Assembly: GCF_004634425.1 (NCBI RefSeq)
Contig: NZ_SBJL01000002.1
Span: 1-64,000 of the forward strand
Direction of reading: 5' to 3'
DNA length: 64,000 bases
From: Vitreimonas flagellata
GTDB lineage: Bacteria; Pseudomonadota; Alphaproteobacteria; Caulobacterales; Aquidulcibacteraceae
This document shows positions 33,551 to 42,392 of the stretch, piece after piece (position 1 is the first letter of the stretch; the number at the start of each line of letters is the position of its first letter). A program made the position numbers and the translations under genes. The notes beneath the pieces are model-generated. The model made no database searches, had not been told where the DNA came from, and saw only the letters and a program-made list of their open reading frames with translations.

Positions 33551-35785
33551 TCAGAACGCGTAGGAAAGCCCCACGCCGATCGTGCGCGGCTGCAGCACGT
33601 TCGCCGTCGCCCGGACGCCGCCGACGATCGGGCGCGCCGTGCCGCCTGTATAGCCGTATTCGTCGAACAGGTTGTTGACGTAGACGCGCGCTTCCACTGG
33701 CCCTGCGCGCACGCCCGCCGCCAGGTTGGCGACGACGTATTCGTCGAGCGTGAAATTGGCGATCTTCGGCACAATCACCACGCCGCCGCTGCCGACGCCG
33801 CCATCATAGCCCGTATCGCGCTCGCCCACGTAGCGGACGCCGCCGCCGACAAAGCCGTCAACGTTTGCGGTGATCGGGAAATTGTATTGCGCACGCAGCG
33901 CCGCTGACCATTCCGGCAACATAGCCAGGTTCTCGCCTTCGAGCGCGCCGAAAGCAGCGGTTTCATCGCTGTCGAGCGTGGAGTGCGCGTAGCTCAGGCT
34001 GCCGATAATCGACAAACCGCGCGTCGGCGTAAGCTCCACGGCGCCTTCAAAGCCATATGCGGTGATGTCGCTATTGGCGTTGCCGCCCGTTGTGGCCGCG
34101 TTCACGAACGTGACGGCTTGCGGATCCGACCATTGATTGTACCAAACGGCCAAATCATAGCGGAGAACGCCATCCATCAACGAGCCCTTCGCGCCCGCTT
34201 CGTAGCTCCACAGCGTATCGGTGGCGATGATCAGCGGCGCAACGTTTACGCCGCCGCTCATCAGCGGCAGGTTGGCGTTCTGCGGACGATAGCCGCTGGC
34301 GATGCGCGCATAGAGCGACAAATCGTCGGTCGGACGGAAACGCGCGGTGAGGCTATAGGTGTCAACCGTATCTGAATCAGTGGTTTCCGGCAGGTTGGCG
34401 ACGATCAGGCCCGGCCCGTCAGTAAGCGCGACCGAAGACTCAATCTCGGCGACGCGCGCACCGACGGCGATGTCGAAATTCGGGGTCAGATAGAACGTCG
34501 CCTGACCAAACACCGCCGTTTCAACCAGCTCACTCCCCAGATCGACGTCGAGCGCCAGGAAGTTACCCGGCTGCCCGAGCAAGGATTGAATATTGCTGCT
34601 TTCTTCGCGCGAATAGATCGCTCCAACGACCCACTCGAATTGCTCGTTCACGGGCGATTCCAGGCGGATTTCCTGCACGAACCGATCCGTCAACGTCCGG
34701 CCAGTGAACAACGCCTGCGTGGTTGTGCCCGCAGCCTCACCGGAAAGCAGATCGATCAACGAGCCAAACGTCGCCACGAGGTCTGAAGCGTTGGCGACGT
34801 CGCGGGTCTGCTCGCTTGTCGATGACAAGAGCCGCGCCCAGCCGAAATCATAACTCACCGTGCCGGCATAGAGCTCGAACTCATCGGTCAGCTGCATCGC
34901 GCCTTCGTCGGTGTTGAAGGGGCCGTTGGCTGGCGCGAAGGGCGGGCCGACGAGCGCCACCGTGTTGGCGCCGGTCGATTCCAGATCGCTTCGCATCCCC
35001 ATCAAAGAGAATTCGAGACGATCCGTCGGTCGCGCGACCAATCGCGCGGACAAGCCGGTGCGCTCATAGGCGTCGACATTCTCAGCCGCACCCGTTGGCG
35101 AGGCGGGGATGCGGTCGATGAATCCGCCGAAATCTTCTTGATAGCCGGCGACGCTGAGACCAAGTCGATCGCTGACGATCGGAATCCCAACCCGCGCGCT
35201 GTAGGTGGTGTTGGTTTCGCCCTCTTCGGTCTCCGAAAGGTCAGCGCGAATGTTGCCTTCAAAGTCCGAGGTTGAAGGATCGCGGCTGATGTAGCGCACA
35301 ACGCCGCCCATCGAGGAACTACCGTAGAGCGTGCCTTGCGGGCCGCGCACCAATTCGATGCGTTCAACGTCGCCTTGAACCGCATCATAGTGCAGCGAAG
35401 GTCCCGCAGCGAAGGAGTTCGAAGACCCGATCGGCACGTCATCGACATAGATGCCGACAGTCGTCGCGCGACCGGTCTGAGCGACGCCGCGCATGGTGAT
35501 GGTGTTGCCGTTCGGCAGACCGCCGCCCGAATAATGGACGCCGGGCGACACCTCGACGACCTCACGCAAGCGGTTAAGCCCCGTCCGCGAAAGCTCCTCG
35601 GGATCTATGGCCGTCACGGCCAACGGCGTGTCCTGCAGCGATTGCTCGCGCCGGGAAGCGGTGACGACGATCGTCTCCCCCTCGACCACCGCCTCCTGGG
35701 CCGACGCTGCGGTATGGCCCATCGCTGTAAAAGCGAGCAGTGACACCCCAGCAGCAGCGATCGGCCCATAACCACGGATTTTCAT
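33551..35785 (-). CDS. TonB-dependent outer-membrane receptor
   Basis: With the start at 35785 (GAGGGGAGGAAGCG upstream) the protein has 744 residues. A signal peptide ending ASAQ is followed by ETIVVTASRREQSLQ, a plug with IELVRGPQGTLYGSSSMGGVVRYIS, and a barrel ending VGLSYAF. It leads an apparent operon with the serine hydrolase and the OCD-like enzyme and is divergent from the XRE-cupin gene, its probable regulator. Confidence 0.92.
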   Translation of the reverse strand: MKIRGYGPIAAAGVSLLAFTAMGHTAASAQEAVVEGETIVVTASRREQSLQDTPLAVTAIDPEELSRTGLNRLREVVEVSPGVHYSGGGLPNGNTITMRGVAQTGRATTVGIYVDDVPIGSSNSFAAGPSLHYDAVQGDVERIELVRGPQGTLYGSSSMGGVVRYISRDPSTSDFEGNIRADLSETEEGETNTTYSARVGIPIVSDRLGLSVAGYQEDFGGFIDRIPASPTGAAENVDAYERTGLSARLVARPTDRLEFSLMGMRSDLESTGANTVALVGPPFAPANGPFNTDEGAMQLTDEFELYAGTVSYDFGWARLLSSTSEQTRDVANASDLVATFGSLIDLLSGEAAGTTTQALFTGRTLTDRFVQEIRLESPVNEQFEWVVGAIYSREESSNIQSLLGQPGNFLALDVDLGSELVETAVFGQATFYLTPNFDIAVGARVAEIESSVALTDGPGLIVANLPETTDSDTVDTYSLTARFRPTDDLSLYARIASGYRPQNANLPLMSGGVNVAPLIIATDTLWSYEAGAKGSLMDGVLRYDLAVWYNQWSDPQAVTFVNAATTGGNANSDITAYGFEGAVELTPTRGLSIIGSLSYAHSTLDSDETAAFGALEGENLAMLPEWSAALRAQYNFPITANVDGFVGGGVRYVGERDTGYDGGVGSGGVVIVPKIANFTLDEYVVANLAAGVRAGPVEARVYVNNLFDEYGYTGGTARPIVGGVRATANVLQPRTIGVGLSYAF

Positions 35786-35985
35786 TCGCTTCCTCCCCTC
35801 GCCGCACAATTCTCTAGAAGTTTCTCTGCGGATAAGCTTTTCATTTTAGAAACTATGAAGCGCAGCGAGTCAAGCGGGACAGGAGGGGGCGGGAAACGCT
35901 TACCAGCGCCAAGCCTGGACTATCTAGCTGTTTATTTGAGCTTTTATGCGCAATCAAAACCGTAGCGTAAGGCGTCCCCGAGCGC

Positions 35986-36016
35986 TTCTCTAAGACGAAA
36001 TTTTCGTTATTGAGAA
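35986..36016 (+). promoter_or_regulatory. Symmetric operator before the XRE-cupin gene
   Basis: The sequence TTCTC-TAAG-ACGAAA-T-TTTCGT-TATT-GAGAA is symmetric about position 36001, with arms of 5 and 6 bp in perfect register. It lies 46 bp before the regulator's ATG and about 200 bp from the divergent TBDR start, as expected for an autoregulatory site. Confidence 0.55.
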
Positions 36017-36061
36017 AGAACCCGGGAGGGCCTACACTTTGGCGCCAAGGAAGGATGACCC

Positions 36062-36688
36062 ATGACAGCGCGCGGCAGCGCAACACTCGCTGAGGTGATG
36101 GCGCTCGATCCTAGCCAGAACGCCATCGGCGCCGGCATCAAACGCTTTCGCCTGCAGAAGAAGTGGTCGCTGAAAGAGCTCAGCGAGCACAGCGGCGTGC
36201 CGCTCTCAACCTTATCTAAGGTCGAGAACGGCCAGATGTCGCTGAAGCTTGAGAAATTGCTGCGCGTCAGCTCGGCCTTAGGCATCGACGTCATGCAATT
36301 GGTGCAGCCCGCAGAGCCTGAAGCGCCTGCCGCGCTCGTCACCGGTCGGCGCAGCCTCACTCGGCACGGCGACGCCAAAATCACGCAAACAGAAAACACC
36401 CGTTACGAATACCACGCATCGGATTTTTCGCGCCGCTTGCTGACACCAGTGGTGATTGAAGTTCTGCCTGGCCGCAATCCAGAGCCAGTGAAGCACCAGG
36501 GCGAGGAATTCATTTTCGTGATTGAGGGCCGCGTCGAGGTGCTCACGGAGTTTTACGAGCCCGCTGTCCTCGAAGTCGGAGAAAGCCTCTATATCGACTC
36601 GACCATGGCCCACAATGTGCGCGCGCTCGATGGCAAGCCCGCGCGCGTGCTCAACGTCTCTTCGACACCGCGCGCAAGCGACATCTAA
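36062..36688 (+). CDS. XRE-cupin transcriptional regulator
   Basis: The 208-residue protein has an N-terminal XRE HTH (about residues 24-79, IKRFRLQKKWSLKELSEHSGVPLSTLSKVENGQ) and a C-terminal cupin domain (VKHQGEEFIFVIEGRVEVLT...GESLYIDSTMAHNVRA). Such regulators (PuuR-type) usually control amino-acid or polyamine catabolism, with the cupin sensing the ligand. It lies between the TBDR operon and the D-amino-acid dehydrogenase, which fits that role. Its stop overlaps the convergent dehydrogenase stop. Confidence 0.9.
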   Translation: MTARGSATLAEVMALDPSQNAIGAGIKRFRLQKKWSLKELSEHSGVPLSTLSKVENGQMSLKLEKLLRVSSALGIDVMQLVQPAEPEAPAALVTGRRSLTRHGDAKITQTENTRYEYHASDFSRRLLTPVVIEVLPGRNPEPVKHQGEEFIFVIEGRVEVLTEFYEPAVLEVGESLYIDSTMAHNVRALDGKPARVLNVSSTPRASDI

Positions 36689-37935
36689 CGCCCCGGCTGG
36701 AACGGGCTCAGGTCAAACCCGCCCTCGCCCAAAATCGCGCGCGCAAGCGCTTCGCCTGACCCTGCGGCTTGCGTCCAGCCAAGATGACCGTGCCCGGCGT
36801 TGATAAAGAGACCGCGTCGTGCGGCGCCGATCGCTGGCAGGCCGCGCGCATGCATTGGCCGAAAACCCGCCCAAGCTTTCGCGCCGCGACGTTCCAATTC
36901 ATCTGCCTGCGCCGGCAGAATGCGCTGCAATAGACCGCACAGATTCTCGATCCGGCGCGGCTGCAATTTTGCGTCAAACCCTGCAAATTCAGCAGTTCCC
37001 GCCACACGCAGGCGCTCACGGAACGGCGTCACCGCCGCGTGCAGCGCGTCGTCAACGATGGGCAGACCGGGCAGCGCAAGTCCGCCAGCCTCATAGGTAA
37101 TAGAATAGCCCTTCACTGGACTGATTGGCAGATGAACGCCAACGCTTGACGCAAGCGCCGGCGTGCGCGCGCCTGCAGCCAAAACGACGGCGTCAGCCTC
37201 GATCACTTCGCTGCTTTCCAGCACAACACCGTTCACTGCGGCTGCTTCAATCCTCAAAGCGCGCGCGGGTGCGCCCCAACGCAACACCGCGCCACGCGCG
37301 GCGCAGGCCCGGCTCAAGCCCTCGACAAAACGCTGCGCGTCGCCGGATTGATCATGCGGGAAATGCACCGCGCCTTCGATTTCCGCCTCGATGGGCAAGA
37401 GCGTCGGTTCAAAGGCGACCGTCTCTTGGCGGTTGAGCGCGCGAAAGGGCACGCCCAGTTCGGCCATCGCCGTGGCTTTGACGACGCCCTGCGCAAAGCT
37501 CGCGGCGCTGCGATAGACTTTCATCGTGCCGACGCGCGCGCCTTCGTAGTCGAACGCCGCCTCGTCGCGCCACGCGTTCATCACCTCGATGCTGAACAGG
37601 CCCAGCCGCACATTGTGCGCGATCGCACGCGTGAAGGTGGATTCCCGGCTGGCTGCCAAGAAGCGCAGGCCCCACGGCGCAAGCCCCGGCATCGCCTTCA
37701 GGCGCAGCAGCATGGGCGCGTCCTCGCGCCCCAGCCAACGCAGCAGATCACGCCAAACCCCAGGCGCATTCCAAGGATCCGACATCGACGGCGTTAGCAT
37801 GCCGGCATTGGCGAAACTCGCGCCCAGGGCCGGGCCCACACTCGCCTCAATGATGGTGACCTCGACGCCGCGCCGCGCCAGCGCATAGGCGCTTGCCACG
37901 CCGGCCAAGCCGGCTCCAACTACCGCCACCCTCAT
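36685..37935 (-). CDS. D-amino-acid dehydrogenase (DadA-like)
   Basis: This 416-residue FAD enzyme of the DAO family has the N-terminal dinucleotide motif VVGAGLAGVASAYALARRG and the C-terminal FAD segment GHGHLGWTQAAGSGEALARAI typical of DadA. It would deaminate D-amino acids and feed electrons to the respiratory chain. Opine or glycine oxidase activity is an alternative. It is divergent from the M81-TRAP operon and convergent with the XRE-cupin gene. Confidence 0.85.
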   Translation of the reverse strand: MRVAVVGAGLAGVASAYALARRGVEVTIIEASVGPALGASFANAGMLTPSMSDPWNAPGVWRDLLRWLGREDAPMLLRLKAMPGLAPWGLRFLAASRESTFTRAIAHNVRLGLFSIEVMNAWRDEAAFDYEGARVGTMKVYRSAASFAQGVVKATAMAELGVPFRALNRQETVAFEPTLLPIEAEIEGAVHFPHDQSGDAQRFVEGLSRACAARGAVLRWGAPARALRIEAAAVNGVVLESSEVIEADAVVLAAGARTPALASSVGVHLPISPVKGYSITYEAGGLALPGLPIVDDALHAAVTPFRERLRVAGTAEFAGFDAKLQPRRIENLCGLLQRILPAQADELERRGAKAWAGFRPMHARGLPAIGAARRGLFINAGHGHLGWTQAAGSGEALARAILGEGGFDLSPFQPGR

Positions 37936-37976
37936 GCAATCCGCCTCGGTCGCCCCGAAAACTCTACTTCACAAAC

Positions 37977-37988
37977 GAAAATATTTTC
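37977..37988. promoter_or_regulatory. Palindrome between D-amino-acid dehydrogenase and M81 genes
   Basis: GAAAATATTTTC is a perfect 12-bp palindrome in the 154-bp divergent promoter region, flanked by ACGAAAA and TTTTCAA. The GAAA/TTTC halves recall the XRE-cupin operator at 35986-36016, so the same regulator could act here; the spacing differs. Confidence 0.35.
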
Positions 37989-38089
37989 AATACTGATACA
38001 TGGAGACGCAGTGACACGCCACGCCTATGCAGCGATGTTGTTGTAAAATAATGAGATAAGGGTAGGCATCGCCCGCCCCGGGAAACGCC

Positions 38090-39583
38090 ATGAGAATTTT
38101 CACCGCTTATCTGGCGCACGAAACCAATTCGTTTTCCCCCATTCCCACCACCCTGGCCAGTTTCGAGGATTCGGGCTTGTTCCGGCCGGGCCAATGCGAG
38201 GCGCCGGTGCCGGGGAAATCGGCGCAATTGTTGGGCGCGGGCTATTTCTATGAAGAGGCCTGCCGCCGCGGCGATGAGGTCACGCTCGGCCTGTGCGCGC
38301 AAGCCCAACCTAGCCGGCCGCTCAATCGCACCGATTATCAGACGCTGCGCACCTGGCTGCTTGAGGACTTGAAGGCGGCGGCCGCCCAGCCGCTCGACCT
38401 CGTGCTCATCATGATGCACGGCTCGATGATGGCTGAGGGATGCGATGATTGTGAGGGCGACATCATGGCTGCGATGCGCGCCATCGTCGGCCCAGACGTC
38501 GCGATCGGTCTCTTGCTCGACCTGCATTGCAACGTGACAGCGGCGATGCTGAAGAACGCCACCATCGTTAAAGCCTGCAAGGAATATCCGCACACCGATT
38601 TCGACGCGCGCGCGCGCGAACTTTATGCGCTCTGCGCCGACATCCGTGAGCGCAAAGTGAAACCCACGATCGCGTTCCAGCGCGTGCCGATGCTTGGCCT
38701 CTACCAGACCGCGCACGCCCCCATGCGCCCATTCATCGATGAGATCATGCGCCGCGAGCAAGAGCCTGGGCTTCGCTCGATCACATTGGCGCACGGCTTT
38801 CCGTGGTCGGATTTTCCCGACGCAGGCGCGAGCGTCATCGTCGTCGGCGACAATGATCAAAAACTCGCCGAGCGCACCGCCCATGAGATCGCCAACCGCT
38901 TCTTCGAGCTGCGCGCCAGCGGCCAGGCGACGATGGCCGATGTTCATGAAGCGCTGGATCAAGCCAGCGCGCATAAGAGCGGCACGGTGGTGATTGCTGA
39001 CATCGCCGACAATCCGGGCGGCGGCGCGCCGTCGGATTCAACCTTCCTGCTCCGCGAAATACTCCGCCGTGGCCTCACCGATGTGGGCATCGCCTATATG
39101 TGGGATCCTGCTGCACTCGATCTGGCGTTCGCGGCCGGCGAAGGCGCGGAGTTGCCGTTGCGGATCGGCGGCAAGGTCGGCATCTGGTCTGGCGATCCCG
39201 TCGATGTGGAAGCCAAGATCATTCACCTACGTACCGACGCCACCCAGCCGCACATCGCCACCGGACAGACCCCGCTCGGGCGCACGGCGCTGATCTCCAC
39301 CAACGGCGTCGAGATCATTCTGAACGATGTGCGTCAGCAGCCCTTCTCACCGGACGGACTGATCGCTTCAGGCATGGATGTCTGGTCCAAGCGCATCGTC
39401 GTGGTGAAATCGACGCATCATTTCTACGCTGGATTCCATGAGCGCGCCGCGGCCATCATTTATTGCGACACGCCCGGAGCGCTAAACGGCGATGTCGCCG
39501 CACGCCCCTACACGCGCATTCGCAGGCCGATCTGGCCGTTGGACGACATCCAATCAATCCACGCCCTCGCGGCGGCGGAATAG
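38090..39583 (+). CDS. M81-family metallopeptidase (MlrC-like)
   Basis: The 497-residue protein matches the M81 family. The N-terminal half has FTAYLAHETNSFSP, MMHGSMMAEGCDDCEGD and LDLHCNVT, whose Asp and His residues bind zinc; the C-terminal MlrC half has the glycine-rich DNPGGGAPSDST. The best-known member, microcystinase MlrC, cleaves the linear tetrapeptide of microcystin, while most members have no known substrate. There is no signal peptide, so it acts in the cytoplasm. It starts a plus-strand run of nine genes; the TRAP permease follows after 6 bp. Confidence 0.9.
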   Translation: MRIFTAYLAHETNSFSPIPTTLASFEDSGLFRPGQCEAPVPGKSAQLLGAGYFYEEACRRGDEVTLGLCAQAQPSRPLNRTDYQTLRTWLLEDLKAAAAQPLDLVLIMMHGSMMAEGCDDCEGDIMAAMRAIVGPDVAIGLLLDLHCNVTAAMLKNATIVKACKEYPHTDFDARARELYALCADIRERKVKPTIAFQRVPMLGLYQTAHAPMRPFIDEIMRREQEPGLRSITLAHGFPWSDFPDAGASVIVVGDNDQKLAERTAHEIANRFFELRASGQATMADVHEALDQASAHKSGTVVIADIADNPGGGAPSDSTFLLREILRRGLTDVGIAYMWDPAALDLAFAAGEGAELPLRIGGKVGIWSGDPVDVEAKIIHLRTDATQPHIATGQTPLGRTALISTNGVEIILNDVRQQPFSPDGLIASGMDVWSKRIVVVKSTHHFYAGFHERAAAIIYCDTPGALNGDVAARPYTRIRRPIWPLDDIQSIHALAAAE

Positions 39584-39589
39584 CTGCCG

Positions 39590-40873
39590 ATGAAAGCCAT
39601 CGTCGTTCTTGGGCTTATCCTGGCGCTCCTGTTCAGCGGCATGGCGATGGCCTATGCGCTCGGCGCCTCGGCCGTTTTTGCCTTCTGGCTGACCGACAGC
39701 CTGCGCTTCCTCGCGGCTGCGCCGCAGCGCATTTTCTCCCAGCTCGACGTGTTTGCGATCATGGCGATGCCGCTCTTCGTGCTGGCGGGCGAATTGATGA
39801 ATCGCTCCGGCGTGACGCGCGCGCTGATCGATTTTTCCATGTTGCTTCTAGGACGGCTGCGCGGCGGTCTGGGTCACGTCAATATTCTGACCTCGGTGTT
39901 TTTCGCCGGCATTAGCGGATCGGCGTCCGCCGATATCGCCGCCCTCACCAACACGTTCGTGCCGCAGATGGAGCGGCATGGCTATGACCGCTATTACGCC
40001 GGCGCGCTGACAGCCTCGGCTTCCGTGATCGCGCCGATCATTCCGCCCTCTATCATCCTCATCATGTATGGCGCGATCACCTCTACGGACGTCGCTGCGC
40101 TTTTTGTCGGCGGCATCGTGCCGGGGCTTTTGCTTGCGGCGAGCCTCTTCATCACCAACGCCATCATCGCCCGCAGGGAAAACCACCCGGGCGGCGCCAC
40201 GGCCGAATTGCCGCCCCTGTGGCCGACGCTGCGCCGCGCGCTGCCTGCCTTGTCCTTGCCGGGGATTATTCTGGGCGGCATCGTTTTTGGCGTCACCACG
40301 CCGATCGAGGCGGGCGCGCTTGCTTGCGCAGCCGCGCTATTGCTTGGCTTCGCGTATCGCGAACTCACCTGGGCGGAAGTAGCGAAAAGTATTTCGCGCA
40401 CAGCAACGCTGACCGGCTCGATCTTCATGATTGTGTCAGCCGCCACGTTGCTCAGTTACCTCATCGTTCTGCACCAGATTCCGGACGCGCTCGTCGACAT
40501 CGTCACCTCATGGAATCTCGAAGGCATTTGGTTTGTGCTGCTCATCATGGTGCTCTTCATCATCCTGGGCATGACGTTTGACTTCATGCTGGGCTTGCTC
40601 GTTGTGGTGCCCCTGCTTGCGCCGATCGCTGTCGCGCAAGGCGCGCACCCTGTGGCGCTTGGCGTTCTCATCTGCGTCAACATCGCCATCGGCCTTATCC
40701 TGCCGCCGATGGGCGAGGGACTGCTTATGGTCTCCACCATCACCGGGCAGAGCTATTGGCGCCTTTGCATGCGCGCGCTGCCGTTCGTGGCGGCTGAGCT
40801 CGTGGTGCTGTTTGTGCTGGCGTTCTTCCCGGAAATCATTCTTGCGCTGCCGCGCGCGATGGGAATGTTATGA
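39590..40873 (+). CDS. dctM: TRAP transporter large permease
   Basis: The 427-residue membrane protein has about 12 helices and the DctM signatures FFAGISGSASADIAALTNTFVPQM and ASASVIAPIIPPSIILIMYGAI. It uses an ion gradient to take up organic acids or similar solutes handed over by the binding protein. Its stop overlaps the DctP start (ATGA). The order here is M-P-Q, with the small subunit last. Confidence 0.93.
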   Translation: MKAIVVLGLILALLFSGMAMAYALGASAVFAFWLTDSLRFLAAAPQRIFSQLDVFAIMAMPLFVLAGELMNRSGVTRALIDFSMLLLGRLRGGLGHVNILTSVFFAGISGSASADIAALTNTFVPQMERHGYDRYYAGALTASASVIAPIIPPSIILIMYGAITSTDVAALFVGGIVPGLLLAASLFITNAIIARRENHPGGATAELPPLWPTLRRALPALSLPGIILGGIVFGVTTPIEAGALACAAALLLGFAYRELTWAEVAKSISRTATLTGSIFMIVSAATLLSYLIVLHQIPDALVDIVTSWNLEGIWFVLLIMVLFIILGMTFDFMLGLLVVVPLLAPIAVAQGAHPVALGVLICVNIAIGLILPPMGEGLLMVSTITGQSYWRLCMRALPFVAAELVVLFVLAFFPEIILALPRAMGML

Positions 40874-41877
40874 ACCGGCGCGACCTTCTCCTCGCCCTCG
40901 GCGGCGGCGGCCTCATGCTCAGCGCATGCGACAACGCCGAACTGGAGCATGCGATCAAGATCGGCATGTCGACGCCGGCCAACGCCACGCACAATGGGGT
41001 CTATGCCTGGATCGGCGCCTGCGTCGAAGCCTTACGTGCGCAGAACTGGCCTGTGCGAATCTATCCGAACAGTTCGATCGGCAATGAACGCGATCGGGTC
41101 TATCAGACTCAGCTTGGCCTGCTTGAGATCAACGAAACAGGCGGCGACGAAATCGGCCGCTGGTCGCCGCTTGCGCACGCCAGCGCGAGGCCCTTTCTGA
41201 TCAATTCCTATGATCACATGAACCGCTTTCTGGCGGACACACCCTATCTCGAACAAGTCTCGCGCGATCTCGATCGCCACGGCCTGCGGCTCATTGATGT
41301 CGCCCATACTGGGTCAATGGTCGGCCTCTTCACGCGCGGCACGCCCGTGCGCACGATGGCGGACCTGCGCCGATTGCGTTTGCGCGTGTTGAGCTCCGCC
41401 GATTTCAGCCTGCTGCAGGCTTGGAAAGTGCGCGGCGTTCAAGTGGCGTGGGAAGAGGTCGCCCAAGCGCTGCAATCGGGCATGGTTGACGCCTATCTCA
41501 ACCCGCCCAATATCGCGCCGATGTTCGGGCATGGGTCTGTGCTCGACTATTTCACCGATCTGCGCATGGGCCCGGCCGGGCGGTTCATCGTCGTCTCAAC
41601 AAAATGGCTGGCGCAATTGAGCGGCGATCAGCGCCAGGCGCTCGAAACCGCCTTCGCCGCAGGCCGCAGCGCCAATCGCGCCTGGATCAACGAAACCATT
41701 TCGCGCGATCGCATCCGACTGGAGCAAGTAGGTATCGAATGGATCGACCTCAGCGATGAACAACGCGGCGAGTGGATGCGTGCGAGCGCCGCCATTCCGC
41801 CCAGCCGCTGGGACCACCCCGACGCCACTGCGCTGTACAATCGGTGGATCGAACAAACGCGGGAGACGTCACAATGA
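40870..41877 (+). CDS. dctP: TRAP solute-binding protein
   Basis: The 335-residue protein has a Tat-like lipoprotein signal (MNRRDLLLALGGGGLMLSAC) and the DctP fold. It includes the conserved arginine region in LRRLRLRVLSSADFS, which usually binds a carboxylate, and the NPPNIAPMFGHGSVLDYF segment. The substrate is therefore likely an acid. It is coupled by ATGA overlaps to the large and small permease genes. Confidence 0.88.
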   Translation: MNRRDLLLALGGGGLMLSACDNAELEHAIKIGMSTPANATHNGVYAWIGACVEALRAQNWPVRIYPNSSIGNERDRVYQTQLGLLEINETGGDEIGRWSPLAHASARPFLINSYDHMNRFLADTPYLEQVSRDLDRHGLRLIDVAHTGSMVGLFTRGTPVRTMADLRRLRLRVLSSADFSLLQAWKVRGVQVAWEEVAQALQSGMVDAYLNPPNIAPMFGHGSVLDYFTDLRMGPAGRFIVVSTKWLAQLSGDQRQALETAFAAGRSANRAWINETISRDRIRLEQVGIEWIDLSDEQRGEWMRASAAIPPSRWDHPDATALYNRWIEQTRETSQ

Positions 41878-42392
41878 AGACGCTCGCGCGTATCGCCAGT
41901 ACGATCTCGGCTTGGCTGGCCAAGATCGCGCTCGCCCTATCGTGCGTGGGGCTGTTGATCTTGGTCTTCTGCATGTTGGTGCAGGTGGTTTCACGCTACA
42001 TGTTGGCGGCGCCGCTGGCTTGGACAGAAGAACTCGCCCGCTTCGCCATGGTGTGGGCCGGCCTGCTCGGCGCCACCGTCGCCTTTCACCGCCGCGCCGA
42101 CCCGGTGCTGCTGCGACGCACCAGCCTGCCGCGTTGGCTGCGCAAGCCCGCGCAATGGCTTGAACTCATCGCGCTGACCATGCTGTCGACCAGCATCGTC
42201 GCGGCGTCGCCCGGCTTTCTGACGCTCGCCGCAGCGCGCACCACCGAGACGCTGCAAGCGCCTGCTGCGCTCGTTGTGTCGATTGTCCCGATCAGCTTCT
42301 CCCTGATGCTCGTGCACGCGCTGGCGCGCGCACTACGGCTTCTGAGCGGCGAAGAAGAGGCCGACGACCAAGGCCTGGAGGCGCAGCCATGA
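41874..42392 (+). CDS. dctQ: TRAP transporter small permease
   Basis: The 172-residue protein has four hydrophobic segments and the DctQ motif VVSRYMLAAPLAWTEELARFAMVWAGLLGA. The start at 41874 overlaps the DctP stop (ATGA); an earlier in-frame ATG runs inside DctP and is rejected. It completes the tripartite transporter. Confidence 0.9.
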   Translation: MKTLARIASTISAWLAKIALALSCVGLLILVFCMLVQVVSRYMLAAPLAWTEELARFAMVWAGLLGATVAFHRRADPVLLRRTSLPRWLRKPAQWLELIALTMLSTSIVAASPGFLTLAAARTTETLQAPAALVVSIVPISFSLMLVHALARALRLLSGEEEADDQGLEAQP

